Shown one piece after another: positions 44,450 through 55,720 of a stretch of 64,000 bases of DNA. The notes under the pieces were generated by a model that saw only the letters and a program-made list of their open reading frames with translations, was not told the DNA's origin and searched no databases. This stretch comes from Bostrychus sinensis (taxonomy: Eukaryota > Chordata > Actinopteri > Gobiiformes > Eleotridae). Location: contig CM036252.1 in assembly GCA_020698575.1 (NCBI GenBank), positions 28,597,206-28,661,205 on the forward strand. The letters run 5' to 3'. Position 1 is the stretch's first letter. Each line of letters starts with the position of its first letter. The position numbers and the translations under genes are program-made.

Positions 44450-44610
44450 TTCATAGGTTGGACTGATGTAAGACTAAAGGTGTAAAACAAAATTGATTGA
44501 CAGTTGATGCTGTACTCTTTAAATAACAATCAAACCAGATGGGGTCTTTCTGACCCCAGAGGACATCAGATGTATGGCAATTGGGGAGATATTATTTCTA
44601 GCTTTTTGAA
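44450..44610 (+). mobile_element. Dispersed repeat, sister of 2285-2445
   Basis: 'ggttggactgatgtaagact', 'aaaggtgtaaaa', 'gattgaca' and 'gtctttctgaccccag' match 2285-2445 in order. The poly-T run immediately upstream is absent from the other copy. Confidence 0.45.
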
Positions 44611-45744
44611 CATTAAATTTAGAGTTTCCTACATTTTAGGAACTCACAATTTAATCTGATTTAGCTAATCTGTGAGGAAAACTGTTCAATCATGCAGTAG
44701 CATATTGTAAAGGGAATCAGCTGTGTAAATTGACACCTTAATTGTATCATTAAGGGTTTATTAACAAACTCCCAGTTGCTGATCTATAACAGATGAGTTT
44801 CTATAAAACTCAGAAAATGGCTAATACAGTGCTGGCTTGCACAGAGAAACAGATTTGGTATGTGTTTGCTGTTTGCTCATGCATTTACAATAGTGTTCTC
44901 AAAAAAATAAAAGAAGCTATACAGTTTGGCATAACCTTGCAGCTAATCCTACTGTTCTCAGCCCTTCATAAGTCATATTGTCTAATGTTTCCACTTTCCC
45001 ATTGACTCCCACTATGTCCTTTAGCATAGTTGAGTTCAGGGCTGAAGTTCATTACGGAGCCCTGCAGGCCCATCGTGGATCTATTAGGATGATTTGGCTC
45101 CGAGAGAAAGTGCAAGCGGGTAATGGTAGTTCAATTCAGCAGCAGCGGGAGTGTTTGCTAAGTATAGTGCAGCCTGGAGATCAGCCTGCGTGCCCTGTAG
45201 CTGCCACGCTCCGAGCCTCTGAGTTCATTAGCGACAACAGAATATTACCAACAGCTGGTTGAGGGAAGTGCCCAGGGCTAGCAGCATTAGCAGAGACATA
45301 TACTGTAGCTGTTATGACATTGTATTCATGACAAGAGATTTCTTGTTGAAAGACATATAAAACATTGGTGAAAACATTAAGGCTATTGCAAATGGCAAGT
45401 GAGGTTTCATAAAGTATGCCAGGGCAATTTTTTATTTTTATTTTTTAATTTGTGCCCCATTTGACACCAGCTGTTAGAGTGCAATGCATAAATATATTGG
45501 GATACAAACGCTTCAATAGAGTTCACATTGTTGCTGAACCATTGTTTAATTTAGTTAAGCTATGCAATGTTAAAATCTTTTTAACAGAAAAAGCCAATAA
45601 TCAGAGACCTTTAAACTCTTAATCTGATAGTTACCGCATAGTAAGAAAGTTGTGGGTTAGATTCCAGGGTCATTCTCAACAACAACAATAATAATAATAA
45701 TAATAGATTTGGATCATGTTCGTGACGCCAATAAATAATGTAGA
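44611..45744. other. Unique DNA, conserved-looking at 45010-45290
   Basis: The 45010-45290 part is GC-balanced and complex ('gcagcagcgggagtgtttgc' and similar) without repeat similarity. A 94-codon plus-strand frame crosses it but has no domain. Near 45684-45704 is a short (AAT)n run. Confidence 0.25.
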
Positions 45745-45860
45745 TTAGACTTCTGTGTAGGTTCTCAGTCATCCAGGAGAATTCAGTGAAAAAGGTTGAA
45801 GAAGGTCATCCTGACAAGATTTGTTTTTAGAAGACATATCGTCACTGTAGCCAGAGCTGC
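45745..45860 (+). mobile_element. Fragment of a Penelope-associated repeat
   Basis: 'gtgtaggttctcagtcatcc' and 'aggagaattcag' are words that border the Penelope-like hairpins of fish ('gatgactgagaacctacac' in the other direction). 'gaagaaggtcatcctgac' follows. No hairpin is present here; the classification is tentative. Confidence 0.35.
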
Positions 45861-45929
45861 CCTAGGGCAGACTGACAGAGACTTGTCCGCCTCTCTGACC
45901 ACCACAACAATCACACATACATAGGCTTG

Positions 45930-46016
45930 ATGGGTGCAGTGAGAGAATGCAATGCTGCTAGCAGGGATCAAACCTCCCACTAACCTTCTGGGCTCTACCT
46001 ACCAAGCTACTGCCTT
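45930..46016 (-). mobile_element. tRNA-related SINE head, minus strand
   Basis: The minus strand reads GGCAGTAGCTTGGTAGGTAG (A-box-like TAGCTTGGTAGG) and then 'gaggtttgatccctgc' (box-B-like) with ~30 bp between. Only the head is preserved. Confidence 0.6.
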
Positions 46017-47369
46017 TGTAATTTGGAGTCTTGAAACTCTTCAAAGTTTAATGTTCAAAATCTCTTTCTGCATATTAAACTTACAAACAATCCTGGTAAG
46101 ATGGTCTGAGTGGAAGAAAGGAAGGAAGGAAGGAATATAGCCTCCCGAAGAGTGAGCACTTGCACGCTGCTGCAATGTGTAAATTAAGCTATTGCAACCA
46201 GATATAGCATAATATCATAGCTTGATACTGCATAGTTTTACTTACATTTATCTTCATGTTAGAGTTATGAGTTTATAAGCACCCAATATCTCAACTTCAC
46301 ACTAGGAAAGAGATTTGCACCAAAAATAATGTTGCTGTCATTCATGTTTTTTGTTGTTGTTGTTGTTGTTTGTTTGTTTTTTGTTTGTTTTCTACTAAGC
46401 ATGTTGTTTGAGAGCATGGCAGCATGCTTTTTGTGAGAGGTAGCCATGTTGCTACACCCCAACGTGTATGCATGTTTGAGCAGAACAGTTAAACTAATGG
46501 TCGTTAGATAAGACAAGTTTTTTGGGACTGGAAATGCATCTAAATTTAACTGCTATTTAAGTTAAGTACATGTGGCAATCAACTGTTTTGGTGACCTTGC
46601 AATGAACAGAACAGGCACAATTCAATCTCTACACACATGGTACTAAAATGATTACTTAGATCAGCTGTTGCTCAGTTAATGCTCTAATAAATGATAAGTG
46701 ATGTGTGTTAATTACAAACATGGAAAGAAATGATAGATTAAAACTGACAGGAAGCAGAATATTGTGACAGTACACTGTTTGAATACACAATGGCTTGTAA
46801 AATGGCTTTATGACTCGCAATAGTGCTCATCCAACCTTCACACTTTGGATAGCACAGTTTATGTTTTTGTATGGAGATGTAGTGCAATCCTGGCCACATT
46901 GCCTTGTCACATGCTCCTCCCTATCTTGGCCCAACCACCATCGGAGCCCACGACCAGCTGCTCCCAGTACAACACAGCCACTCTGTATCTGTTAGTGAGA
47001 AGTGCCCGGTGGTTCCCAGGCCATGGTCAGCAGCGGCGGGAGCAGGCAGCCTGATCGATAAGCAACCCAATAGGAGAGATGAGGTCCATGCATCATCCTG
47101 CCTGAATGCCACCCAACGCACAAACAGGCCAGTGCGCGGCGGAGGATCGGGTCACGCACATGCACAATATGGAAAGTGGAAAACTCCATTCTTTACACTG
47201 AGCATCAAAACATTGTAAATCATTGTAGGTGAAGTGAGGTAACATGAATGGGGCAGTGATGTGTGGATTAGCAAGAGAATGAGCGGCTATTTTTCTTCTC
47301 TGTCCAAAATGGTGTTTCTCATTTTTACCGACAGTGTTTTTATATACAGAATTGTGTAAACAACAGAGA
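46017..47369. other. Unique DNA with a GTT tract
   Basis: A (GTT)n/(GTTT)n run lies at 46349-46391 and GGAA repeats at 46116-46134. The 46840-47200 part is GC-rich and complex with several overlapping frames, none with a recognisable domain. It may be conserved non-coding DNA. Confidence 0.3.
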
Positions 47370-48150
47370 TGGAGGACTTGAATCCTAGACTCAGACTGGA
47401 GTCCAGTCATTGGCCTCATTTTCGGGATTTGTGACTCGACTCGGACATAAGACTGATGAGTTGCGACTTGATGCAGACTTCTAATTTCTGAGGGGCAATG
47501 ACTTGTAACTTGACTCCAATTTCAGGTTGATGACTTGGAATTGCACATTAATGAATTAATGACTTGGACTTAGACTCAGACTTGGGCACCATTGACCCTG
47601 AACTCGGACTTGATCATAGATGCTGCTCTCAAGACGTATAGTCACGGGCAGAGTGAATATATTTTTGGAGGTGGTTTTAAATTGTTGTGTGCCTAAATAC
47701 TGTAGGTTTAAAGTCATTAGAATAGGGTGCATTGTATGAACAATCCATTAAAAAATAGTCTTATCTTAAACATATAAGACCTATTCATAGAAAACTATTT
47801 TCACACTGTTTCTATATTATTTGTATCCACAAATAAAGTTGAAGTTGAATTTTCACAGGTTCCATTCTGGCACAATTATGAAAACTCTTCTTAGGCCCTG
47901 CATAAATGGTCTGGACTCGCGACTTGGACTCGCTTTCAGGTGATAATGACTCAACTTGGACTTGACTTGGATGTTTCTTGTGGTGATTTGGACTTGACTC
48001 GAACATTATTTAATGACTTGGACTCAGATTTGCACATTGATGACTTGGATTACACTGTGAAAACTGATGACTCAACTCAGACTAGTCCTATGCAACTAGG
48101 ACTTAGACTCAAACAGTGAGGACTTGAGAGTAACTTAAACTCGAGACATA
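47370..48150. repeat. Degenerate 'gacttggactc' repeat, two blocks
   Basis: GACTTGGACTC, GACTTG, GACTCGAC and GATGACTTGG words recur every 10-25 bp at 47380-47625 and again at 47910-48145, with ~280 bp of unrelated AT-rich sequence between. This is a cryptic minisatellite common in fish genomes; it may belong to a larger transposon with the repeats as subterminal arrays. Confidence 0.65.
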
Positions 48151-48369
48151 TATGTGTCTTTGGTTTTATTGGGATCTGTAAAATTTACTAGCTGTGAAAA
48201 TAATTCCTAACTGTGTATTCCTATGCCGAGATCATATTTTTCAAAATGTGAGACAAAGATGGCCCACACAATGACGTATTGAACTCAAGCTTGTTTGACT
48301 AATGAATGCTCTGGGTGCCCTTTGATACCATTTGAATAGCGAGGAATAGAGGGAAGTTTGCTTTTCATA
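48151..48369. other. Anonymous DNA
   Basis: Nothing recognised. Confidence 0.35.
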
Positions 48370-48690
48370 AAGGTACATGGTTAGTGCTCCTGCCTCTCTC
48401 AAGGTAGTTGTGGGTTTGATCCTTAAACCAGCCCTACAATCAATCTCTCTGACTGGGGTCTCTCTGGGGTCTCTCACTGAGTACTCCATCTTCCCACTGT
48501 CCAAAGAAATGCATGTAATAATTAATATTAAAAAGGGTCCTAGTAAATTTGTGTGGTTGTGCTAGTCTGGCCATTGCTCAGGGTAAACCCCGTTTGAGGC
48601 CTATAATTTTTGGAATAGGCTCCATTCTCTGACAATGGCAAATGGGAATATGCAGAGAAAAGTCAAATTAACTTAACTTCCTTGAGGTCT
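48370..48690 (+). mobile_element. Old, diverged copy of the 54.1-kb SINE
   Basis: 'catggttagtgctcctgcct' and 'gttgtgggtttgatcc' correspond to the head. 'gtactccatcttcccactgt' with 'ccaaagaaatgcatgt' follow as the body, and 'cagggtaaaccccg' and 'ggaataggctccat' as the tail. These are in the same order as at 54121-54505 at clearly lower identity. No target duplications are evident. Confidence 0.6.
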
Positions 48691-49464
48691 AGCTTTCTGA
48701 AGAAAATAATGTTTGCCATGTAGTCTCTATTCAATTTACTAAAGACTAGCACCAGTCTATCTTTTGCTAGAAACTCTGATTTTACTTCTGCTCATTTCAG
48801 TGACTTCTTGTAATAACTTCACGGTGGACCACAGTGAAGTTGCTATTCTAACACCTCAGCAGTTTTACACCATGTCCCATCTCATAAAGCAGGGAACACC
48901 ACCCAGAACCCCAGAACAAGGGTCTGGAGTCTAGTTGTAACAGCAGCCTCTGTGCCATTTCATTCCACTTCATATCCTTTGATAGTACCAGTCTTCCTGG
49001 CTTGCAATGTGAATGTTTCCAGGCTGGTTGTTTGGATCTTTGTGGCTCTCCTATTCACTCCATTTAACTAGTGCATTGTCTCTTGTATAACATATGAATG
49101 GTGTGTCGGAGCTGTTTCGTTCTGCTGTATCAGGTAAAAATGTGATGAGTGGTGGAAACAATGGGCTCCTGCATGTCCTACTGGCCTACTTTCTATTATT
49201 ACAAAGCCTGTAATGCAACATAGTCCATATTTAATTGCACTGCAAGCTAAATTTTGAGTGTTTTTCTTCTATATACAGTATGGCAACAACACATAATTTA
49301 TGTATTTATTACATATATTGTTTTTAAGATTTTGAATTTCTTGAGAGCTAGAGTCATCTGTATAAAAAGACATTTATGACTTGGTTAGTTGGTTTGTTAG
49401 TATGCTCAGGATGAAATTATTAGTTTTTAGTTTTTTGACACTGTCTTGACCTAGGAACTTCTGA
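48691..49464. other. Anonymous DNA
   Basis: No gene or repeat recognised. Confidence 0.35.
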
Positions 49465-49842
49465 AAGGATTCTACCATTGTAAGTGCAAGATAGGGCCAA
49501 AGATTCCATTGGAAAAAAAGTGGAAGACAACAAATGTATGTATTCATACTGTTAAATCATGTAAATGTAGAACATTTTGACAATGAATTGCAGGAAGTTA
49601 TGTCTTTTCTTGAAATTTGCCATACACACGTGTTCAGGCATAATATAAGCTTAAAGCAGCAAGATTTTCCTCTGCCCATAACTGACTTCTTGCAGTAAGA
49701 GACGGTGGATTGCACTAGTGGGCCTACCATTGACATTGTGAGATAGGTCCAAAGATACCAACTCCAGCCACAAGGGGTCCGTAATAGAAGAAATAGTTTT
49801 AATCCTGAACAATTTGTAGCTTAATGGAAAGACCATTTAAGG
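49465..49842 (+). mobile_element. 'ggctcaatgg' dispersed repeat, member F
   Basis: 'accattgtaagtgcaagata' and 'gggccaaagattcc' occur near 49476-49510. 'accattgacattgtgagata', 'ggtccaaagatacc', 'aactccagccacaagggg' and 'gtagcttaatggaaagacc' occur near 49728-49833. This is the family order on the plus strand. The 3' end is cut by the hAT element starting at 49843. Confidence 0.5.
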
Positions 49843-49969
49843 TGGGGGTTCTCAAACTTTTTGGGGCCAGGGACACTTAAAGAGTAAAAATTTCCTTTTT
49901 TTCACAGACCCCCAACCTTTGGTCCAGTTGACCCCCAGGGCTCCCTGGACCCAAGTTTGATAATGGTGG
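49843..49969. mobile_element. Tiny hAT-type element in a dispersed repeat
   Basis: The left end TGGGGGTTCTCAAACTTTTT and the complement of the right end, CCACCATTATCAAACTTGG, resemble the hAT terminus CAGTGGTTCTCAAAC. The flanks are ATTTAAGG (49835-49842) and ATTTAAAG (49970-49977), 7 of 8 identical. Length 127 bp. Confidence 0.62.
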
Positions 49970-49977
49970 ATTTAAAG

Positions 49978-50604
49978 TACCCTTTGCTGTCCCAACAGGG
50001 AAATTTGCCCTCTCCATTTGTTTCCAATGCTGTGAGGCGACAGTCACCTAAAAGATCCCTGCTTTATATCTAGCCCTGGGTGCTTTATCTTTACTATTGC
50101 AGGATAGAGTCAGCGCTCTCTCAACACCTCTCAGATTTATTTATTTAGAGCCACTTTGTTGTTGCAGAAGCCTATACACGAAGCTACTTGGGTGTAATAA
50201 ATAGGCTAGTCAACCTGTAGTGTTATCAGTGTTACTAAGTCTTGCAAACTACGGTTGGCGTTGCGCTAGGACACAGCCAGGCTAAGGGTAAGGTTGATAT
50301 ATCACTGCACTGCTGCATTAGGATTCAGGCTCTAAGTGCTTGAAAGAATGAGCAGTAATTCTGTTTGTTCATGGAGAAAAGTGGGGAGTAATTCATGTGG
50401 CTTTACAACGTGAGCTGTTTGATATGAATTTGCCACTTAAATGTTGTCATTGATGCTGCAGAAACGATTGGGTTTTTACTAGAGCACAATGCACTTGTTA
50501 AAAAGAGACAAATGGCCAGCCAATTAAAATGCAATCTGTTTCCGAGTGACATCATAAAAGTGCGTCATCTTGTTACGGAAGCCGTCTTGCACCTCTTTAT
50601 AGTG
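49978..50604. other. Anonymous unique DNA
   Basis: No gene or repeat recognised in this stretch. Confidence 0.35.
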
Positions 50605-50934
50605 ATTCAACAGCGGACCAACAATTTACAAAAACACAAATTTAGAAGTGCTAGAACAAAATGAGATGGGCAAAAACAAATTGCAAAAATGGAACAAAAT
50701 GTGAAAAGGAAACATACATTGCAATATTCCCCAAAAGAAAACAAAAATGCAAAAAAAAAAAAAAAAAAAAAAAAAAGAAAGAAAAAGAAAAAAGAAAAGA
50801 AATAAAAGCCAAAAAAAAAAGCCCCCCCAAAAAAGCCAAAAAAACAAACAAACAAAAAAACATAAACAAACAAAAAACTCAAAGTCCTCAAAGCTAAATA
50901 CAAAAAACAAACTAATAGTCACTGGTCACTAATG
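50605..50934 (+). repeat. A-rich cryptic repeat and poly-A
   Basis: 'caaaaacaaat', 'aacaaaatg' and 'gaaaa' words recur from 50625. Poly-A occupies about 50751-50774, then A-rich GAAA, CCAAA and CAAACAAA runs extend to 50880. The Lys- and Phe-rich open frames on both strands are artefacts. Confidence 0.8.
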
Positions 50935-51099
50935 ATTTTGCAATAAAATGGCATCATACAAAAAGTTTAAGGAAGTGAAATGCTCTTTTTCTTTGATTAT
51001 ATTCAAAAGACCAAGATACTCTCCACTCTCCTGCCCTCTGCTGGTCTCTTCACTTCACTTCACTTCATTTCTTTATGGCATCAGTAGAGTTGTAGAGGT
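50935..51099 (+). mobile_element. Dispersed repeat, sister of 28056-28205
   Basis: 'catacaaaaagtttaaggaa', 'gctctttttctttga' and 'tatggcatcagtagagtt' align with 28056-28205. It carries CTGCCCTCTGCTGG at 51031-51044, which the other copy has lost, and a CACTT tandem near 51051-51068. Confidence 0.5.
51031..51044 (-). promoter_or_regulatory. CTCF-like motif inside a repeat
   Basis: On the minus strand CCAGCAGAGGGCAG matches all 14 positions of the core consensus CCASYAGRKGGCRS. Only the motif is seen; occupancy is unknown. Confidence 0.4.
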
Positions 51100-51458
51100 G
51101 ATCAAGATTGGATTAAAGATATGAATAAAAGCAAAATTAGCCACATTTTCCAAGGAGACAAAAAGATCCTGGAACATCCTAGGGTGGCCTGCTCGGTCAC
51201 CAGATTTAGATCCCATCGAAAAATCTTTGGTGGGATTTAGCAGCATGGAGACCACCAAACTTCACTGAACTAGAGAAATTTGGACGTGAAGAATGAGCAA
51301 AGATCCAGTCGAGCAGTTTTCTGTTGTCAAAATAACTCAGATATGTAACAATAAATAGTTTTTGTAATAGTTTTTCATCATTTCTTCTCATTATCTTTCA
51401 TTCACATCATTATAATATCTTTTGAGGTGAGGGGGCTGAACATTTCTGATTGCAACTG
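51100..51458 (+). pseudogene. Tc1 transposon 3' half with catalytic-Glu region
   Basis: Residues of the Tc1 DDE domain are readable: ILEHPRVA, then after a 1-bp slip PARSPDLDPIEKSLVGF (about 51176-51240), where PIE holds the third catalytic acid and corresponds to the family's WPxxSPDLNPIENLW. The downstream region decays through several stops. The right terminus, complement CAGTTGCAATCAGAAATGTT, ends at 51458 followed by TA. It shares terminal sequence with the relic at 39826. The 5' half is missing. Confidence 0.87.
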
Positions 51459-51460
51459 TA

Positions 51461-52299
51461 TGCGTGATGAGTGTTTTTTTCACTCAGAGATCCTGGGTTA
51501 CAATGTAACTGCTCTGTTTTGTCCGATCACAATCCAGCACTTATGTTTGTTTATTCTGCTATCTTTTTTATTTGTATTTCTTGTTTGCTATGTTTTGCTT
51601 TTGGAACTTGCCACTGTGTTTGATGTAGCCAGTATTAAATGTGGGAGAAACGTGACTTGCATTGTCTTGCTGTTTGGCAATAAAACAAAAATTACAAACA
51701 CAATATCAAAGAGAAAGAACTGTGTACGTACATTTGGACAAATCTTGATCTAGTTCTGTTTTTGGTACACTGTGCGTTTAACTGTGGAGCTGAAAGCCTT
51801 GAAAGGTAATTATTTTAGATGAGACAGTTACGCAACAACTCTTCTCTTTTTCTAGCCTCATTCCGTCGCTCTTTTTCAAGGCCGGTGGCGTGTCACGTCG
51901 GATGAAGTGACTTAAAATAGATTTTGTGCCATTACTTTTAAAGGATGGGTCTTGTGTTATGTGTAGGTAAGCTGAGCACTGAGGGGTATGAGACATTCAC
52001 TGGACAATTTGGTGTAGATCTAGAACAGATGTTGTGCTGTGCAGATGTTTTTTGAAAGAATTCTTTACCATTGTTAGCTAGCTCTCATTTAGTTGCCCTG
52101 CCTTTGATGGGATTCTTCCAATGAAGCAAAAGAAAATACATTCAGTGAAGAAGGCTGCGTCAGGAAGGTGATCAGATGAAAAAAATTAAAAATAATAATA
52201 ATAATAGTTAAACAGTCAAACAACAATTAAAGCGTATGTACCTATTCCATTGGTTTCATAGTCACCCACTAAAGAAAGGAGCAGCTGTAAAAGACTTTC
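51461..52299. other. Anonymous DNA
   Basis: No gene found; the 108-codon plus-strand frame at 51427-51753 begins inside the Tc1 end and shows no domain. An (AAT)n run lies at about 52190-52205. Confidence 0.35.
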
Positions 52300-53160
52300 T
52301 TTCTGTGAGATGGGGTCAAAGATACCAACACGAGCCGCAGGTGGTCAGTAAAAAAACAAATTATTATTTCTAGTGCATTATATTCCACTGTTAGATAAAA
52401 GCATTTTGTGGCTCAATAGATAGAGCAGTGGTTCTCAAACTGTGGTACCAGAAGGGGCCTCTTCAGGTGGTACTCAGGAGTTATTTGCAGTTCTGATTTA
52501 GTTGAATTTAGAGCCAGTTTTCCTCTTGTTTCAGTCCTTTAGTGTTCCTGTGGGGCTTTAAAAGCTTTAAAATGAAGGCATTAAATGGCATCAAAATGCA
52601 CAAAATTTGATTCCAACAGGCATTAATAATTTTAAATAGTTTTGAAGTTAAATCGCTGACATTATTAGTTTTTTCGTGAATATAAAAATGTATATAAATA
52701 ATAATTTCAACACCTACACTTATGTGATAGATGGGCTGAATGAGTCTGCTTCCAGCGGGTCTAAATTACCGAACCATGGGATGTTTGACTTTTAACATTA
52801 TTGGTGATTTATGAACTGTATTTTACATTACTTGCAAATAAGTTTAGTCAATTTAAGCTACCTCAATTGTACATTTTTGGCATTAATGTTTAAAATGGCA
52901 TTAAAGTACTGGCTAAGTTCTGGTTTAAGCTTTGTTTCAGTATTTTATCCATCAGTTTAGATTTAGGTTTGTTGAGATCTAGGCTGATTTTAGTCCAGTA
53001 AAGGTAGTACTTGGAAAACCTAAGCTGTGAAAAGGTTTAGAATCACTAGAATACAGTGATTACCCTTAAACTAGAGGATCTCCAGTCTTTACCATTGCGT
53101 GATAGGGCCGATACCTTGGTGGTGGTCTATGCTTTCCAAGTGCTTCTAGTTTTAGACTTT
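52300..53160 (+). mobile_element. 'ggctcaatgg' repeat member G, split by a hAT element
   Basis: The left part (52300-52435) has 'tgtgagatggggtcaaagat', 'accaacacgagccgcaggtg' and 'tttgtggctcaatagataga'. The right part (53050-53160) has 'cccttaaactagaggatctc', 'accattgcgtgatagggccg' and 'ataccttggtggtggtc' with 'ccaagtgcttctag'. Together they are the most complete family member, interrupted by 614 bp at 52436-53049. Confidence 0.65.
52436..53049. mobile_element. hAT-type element with 'ggttctcaaactgtggtac' ends
   Basis: Starts CAGTGGTTCTCAAACTGTGG and ends AAAGGTTTAGAATCACTAG, the inverted and mutated form of the same terminus. 'gtggtactcaggag' and 'gtagtacttggaaaacctaa' are the subterminal words of this common teleost family. 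The flanks have diverged (GATAGAG and AATACAG), but the host repeat continues on both sides, which supports the boundaries. Confidence 0.75.
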
Positions 53161-53469
53161 TTTTTTTTCTCCTGAAAAGAGAATATAGACAGCTGGATAG
53201 CAACCATAAAGTATATCCGGGTCTTGCGTGGGAGTTCCAAAATTCTTGAGCCATTTCTCAGGAAGAATTTTGACATTTGCCATTGGTAGCTTTTCTCATT
53301 CATCTCATTATTAATCTTGATTGTATACCACTGTTTTTCACTGTGGTCATAATATGCCTTTTTCTAACTACAAAAGGGCAAGAGGTAGATGCCGTACCCA
53401 TCTTTGGAAACAGACTCTAAATAGAAAGAATATAGAATGTGTACTATAAAAACTCATGACAGACGCACT
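53161..53469. other. Anonymous DNA
   Basis: Nothing recognised. Confidence 0.35.
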
Positions 53470-53770
53470 CCCACACATACACTCTCACACACTCCTTCCT
53501 CTATCCATATTTATTCTATTTCCAACGTCTCCATGCAGCGTCTAATTAGCACCATCTCCATATGATATTGACATCTACGGCTGGTATAGTGGGAGCTTTA
53601 TTTACATTTCAGCACACGAGCAAGAGAGAGAGCCATATGGAAGGCTGTGCATGCTAAGAAATGTAAGTGAATAATCAGTATGCACGCGTTAAGCAGCATG
53701 TCAGACACCTGCAATAGCTCTCGACAGAGCTCGGTGCAGTGTGCTTTTCACATGTTGTGTGAAGATGGCT
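53470..53770. other. Conserved-looking block
   Basis: Complex, repeat-free sequence with GTCTAATTAGCACC, CCATATGATATTGAC and ATGCACGCGTTAAG words and no open frame. This is a candidate conserved enhancer on composition and lack of insertions only. Confidence 0.33.
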
Positions 53771-54120
53771 GTTTGACTTTTCGTTAGCAATTTTACACCA
53801 ATATTTTTACAGAGTGACTCTACTGGCATTTATCATGGAAAACATGTTTACTACTTAAAACCTGTACTCAAGTAAAAGTACTAATACTCAAGTGTATTCT
53901 ACATAGGTCATCAGGATGGTTCCTAGATTTTTTGTTCCAGTCAACACAATCAAATAAAATTTTAAAGATTGCCATACAATTTTTATGCATGCCCTAATTA
54001 ACTTCCATCCTCATCATAAGTAACTATGAAATTTTCTTTTTTGTTTTAGAAATAAAGACAAAAAGGTTATGTTTTTCGATCCCATAAATTACAATAAATT
54101 AAATTAGATTTAAAAATTAA
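53771..54120. other. Anonymous AT-rich DNA
   Basis: Contains 'ctgtactcaagtaaaagtac' near 53863-53882, a scrap of the hAT family seen at 34963. Confidence 0.4.
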
Positions 54121-54505
54121 ATGGCAGAGCGGTTAGCGTTCTCGCCTCCCAGCAAGGAGGTCGTGGGTTTGAGCCCCGGGCGGACCAATACACTGTCACA
54201 CGAACTCTCTGTGTGGAGTCTGCATGTCCTCCCCGTGTTACCGTGGGTTCTCTCCGGGTTCTCTGGCTTCCTCCCACCGTCCAAAGACATGCATGTGTTA
54301 GGTGAATTGGTGACTCTAAATAGACCCTAGTGAATGAATCTGAGAGTGAATGGTTGTCTGTCTGTGTTCGTCTCTGTGTCAGCCCTGCGACAAGCTGGCC
54401 CCTGTCCAGGGTGTACCCCGCCTACGGCCTAAAGTTACTGGGATAGGCTCCAGTCACCCGCAATCCCTAACGGGAATAAGCGGTAGAAAATGAATGAATT
54501 AAAAA
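54121..54505 (+). mobile_element. Well-preserved tRNA-derived SINE
   Basis: The A box TGGCAGAGCGG (54122-54132) is perfect for TRGCNNAGYGG, and a B-box-like GGTTTGAGCCC lies at 54166-54176, so an RNA polymerase III promoter head is still visible. The body runs through 'catgtcctccccgtgttacc', 'ccaccgtccaaagacatgca' and 'gtgaatggttgtctgtctgt'. The 3' segment 'ctggcccctgtccagggtgt...ggataggctccag' to 'gcggtagaaaatgaatgaat' is shared with the truncated copy at 13012-13130 and with fish LINE tails, which implies LINE-mediated mobilisation. The tRNA-like head is partial at its 5' edge, and it is not a tRNA gene. Confidence 0.92.
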
Positions 54506-55469
54506 ATAAATTAATATAAAAATTGTATGTATTTATTTATTTTTTATAAAAAATATATTGCCATAGAATTATTATTAGAAAACTTTATTAGAGACAGGTA
54601 TGTTTCTATTTAGGCTATTATTATTAATAGGGACACAAATGCTAAAAAATATATATATATATACCCCGAAGACCCTGAAGAAGGCTGTTTGTTGGCTGCT
54701 AAGCGTGGGTCTAAGTCAAACCCAGCACGATATGATTTTAAAAACATAAAGCCACATAAAGTTTAAAGGCTTTTTAAACTTCAGGTGTATGAAGAGTGCC
54801 TTGGTTTTTTTCTTTATTTTTTGCAAGTTCTTTGTTCCCAAACACCAAAGAGCACCTTCAATACAGAATAACTAATTGATAAAAACTTCCTGAGCACTTT
54901 GGATCCTTTCTTTTTTGTAAAAAAAATATATATGTATATTGATTTCAAAATACACAACCTGCCCTTATTTTATGCCATTTGACGCAACATAGCTAAAGTT
55001 ATGCAAAAGTATGTTTTTTTATGTAATTGCACAAGAAAACTACCACTCCGGCTACTGCATTGACTGCTGTTATTATACTACCCATACAACTACCATTACC
55101 ACTACTATTATTGCATAATCTGTATTTTCAATAAATTGCTCCAGTGACATCTTTAGTCATAAATAATACAGTGGATGACATGTGTTTTGTTAGAGGTTGA
55201 AGACTTTTAAAATATAGCAATGTAATGTAAGTCACCAACCAAATAAATATGTTTTAATAACTTTTACATTGTAATCCCACGATCCATCCTCACAGCTCTT
55301 TCTTGCATACATAAACTGGATAGGTATAAGTTTTGGATGGATATGAGTTTTGTATGCATGGAACTAAAAAAATGTCCAATAAAAATCAGAACGGATGGCA
55401 TGCATTAGTGTCATGTCACCTCTAAGTCCTTGAAAATATATACGTATATTCCTCGGAACCATCCCTAGC
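54506..55469. other. Anonymous AT-rich DNA
   Basis: Contains an AT run at about 54645-54662. A 'ccctgaagaaggctg' word near 54670 is reminiscent of Penelope-associated repeats but too short to call. No gene seen. Confidence 0.35.
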
Positions 55470-55720
55470 TCTGCACTTCAGTTTTCTCTTCGTAGCCTGA
55501 ATTAATGTGGATTTAGGGTGGCGAGGTTTCTAACTCCTGATTGCCATGCCCACCACTCATAATGAGACGCATTACAGAGCTGATGTTGTAAGATTAGGGG
55601 CCGGCTTAGGAGACGCGAGCTGCCTTACTGATCAGAGGAGAGGAAGAGACAGTGAAAATACACAGGAAAAAGACGTTAATAGGAAGAACTTAGAGCCAAA
55701 TGTTAGCAGAAGATGACAGG
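55470..55720. other. Conserved-looking block
   Basis: GC-balanced, repeat-free sequence with CTGAATTAATGTGGATTTAG and GATTGCCATGCCCACCAC words. A candidate non-coding conserved element, unproven. Confidence 0.28.

Noticed and set aside
50607..50932. Lys-rich and Phe-rich frames on both strands
   Set aside because: Translations of an A-rich tract and its complement.
54121..54200. tRNA gene
   Set aside because: A and B boxes are present, but acceptor-stem pairing and anticodon arm are not, and the sequence continues as a SINE.
54664..54790. Third Penelope-like end ('ccctgaagaaggctg')
   Set aside because: Only a short shared word; no hairpin and no protein-end signature.
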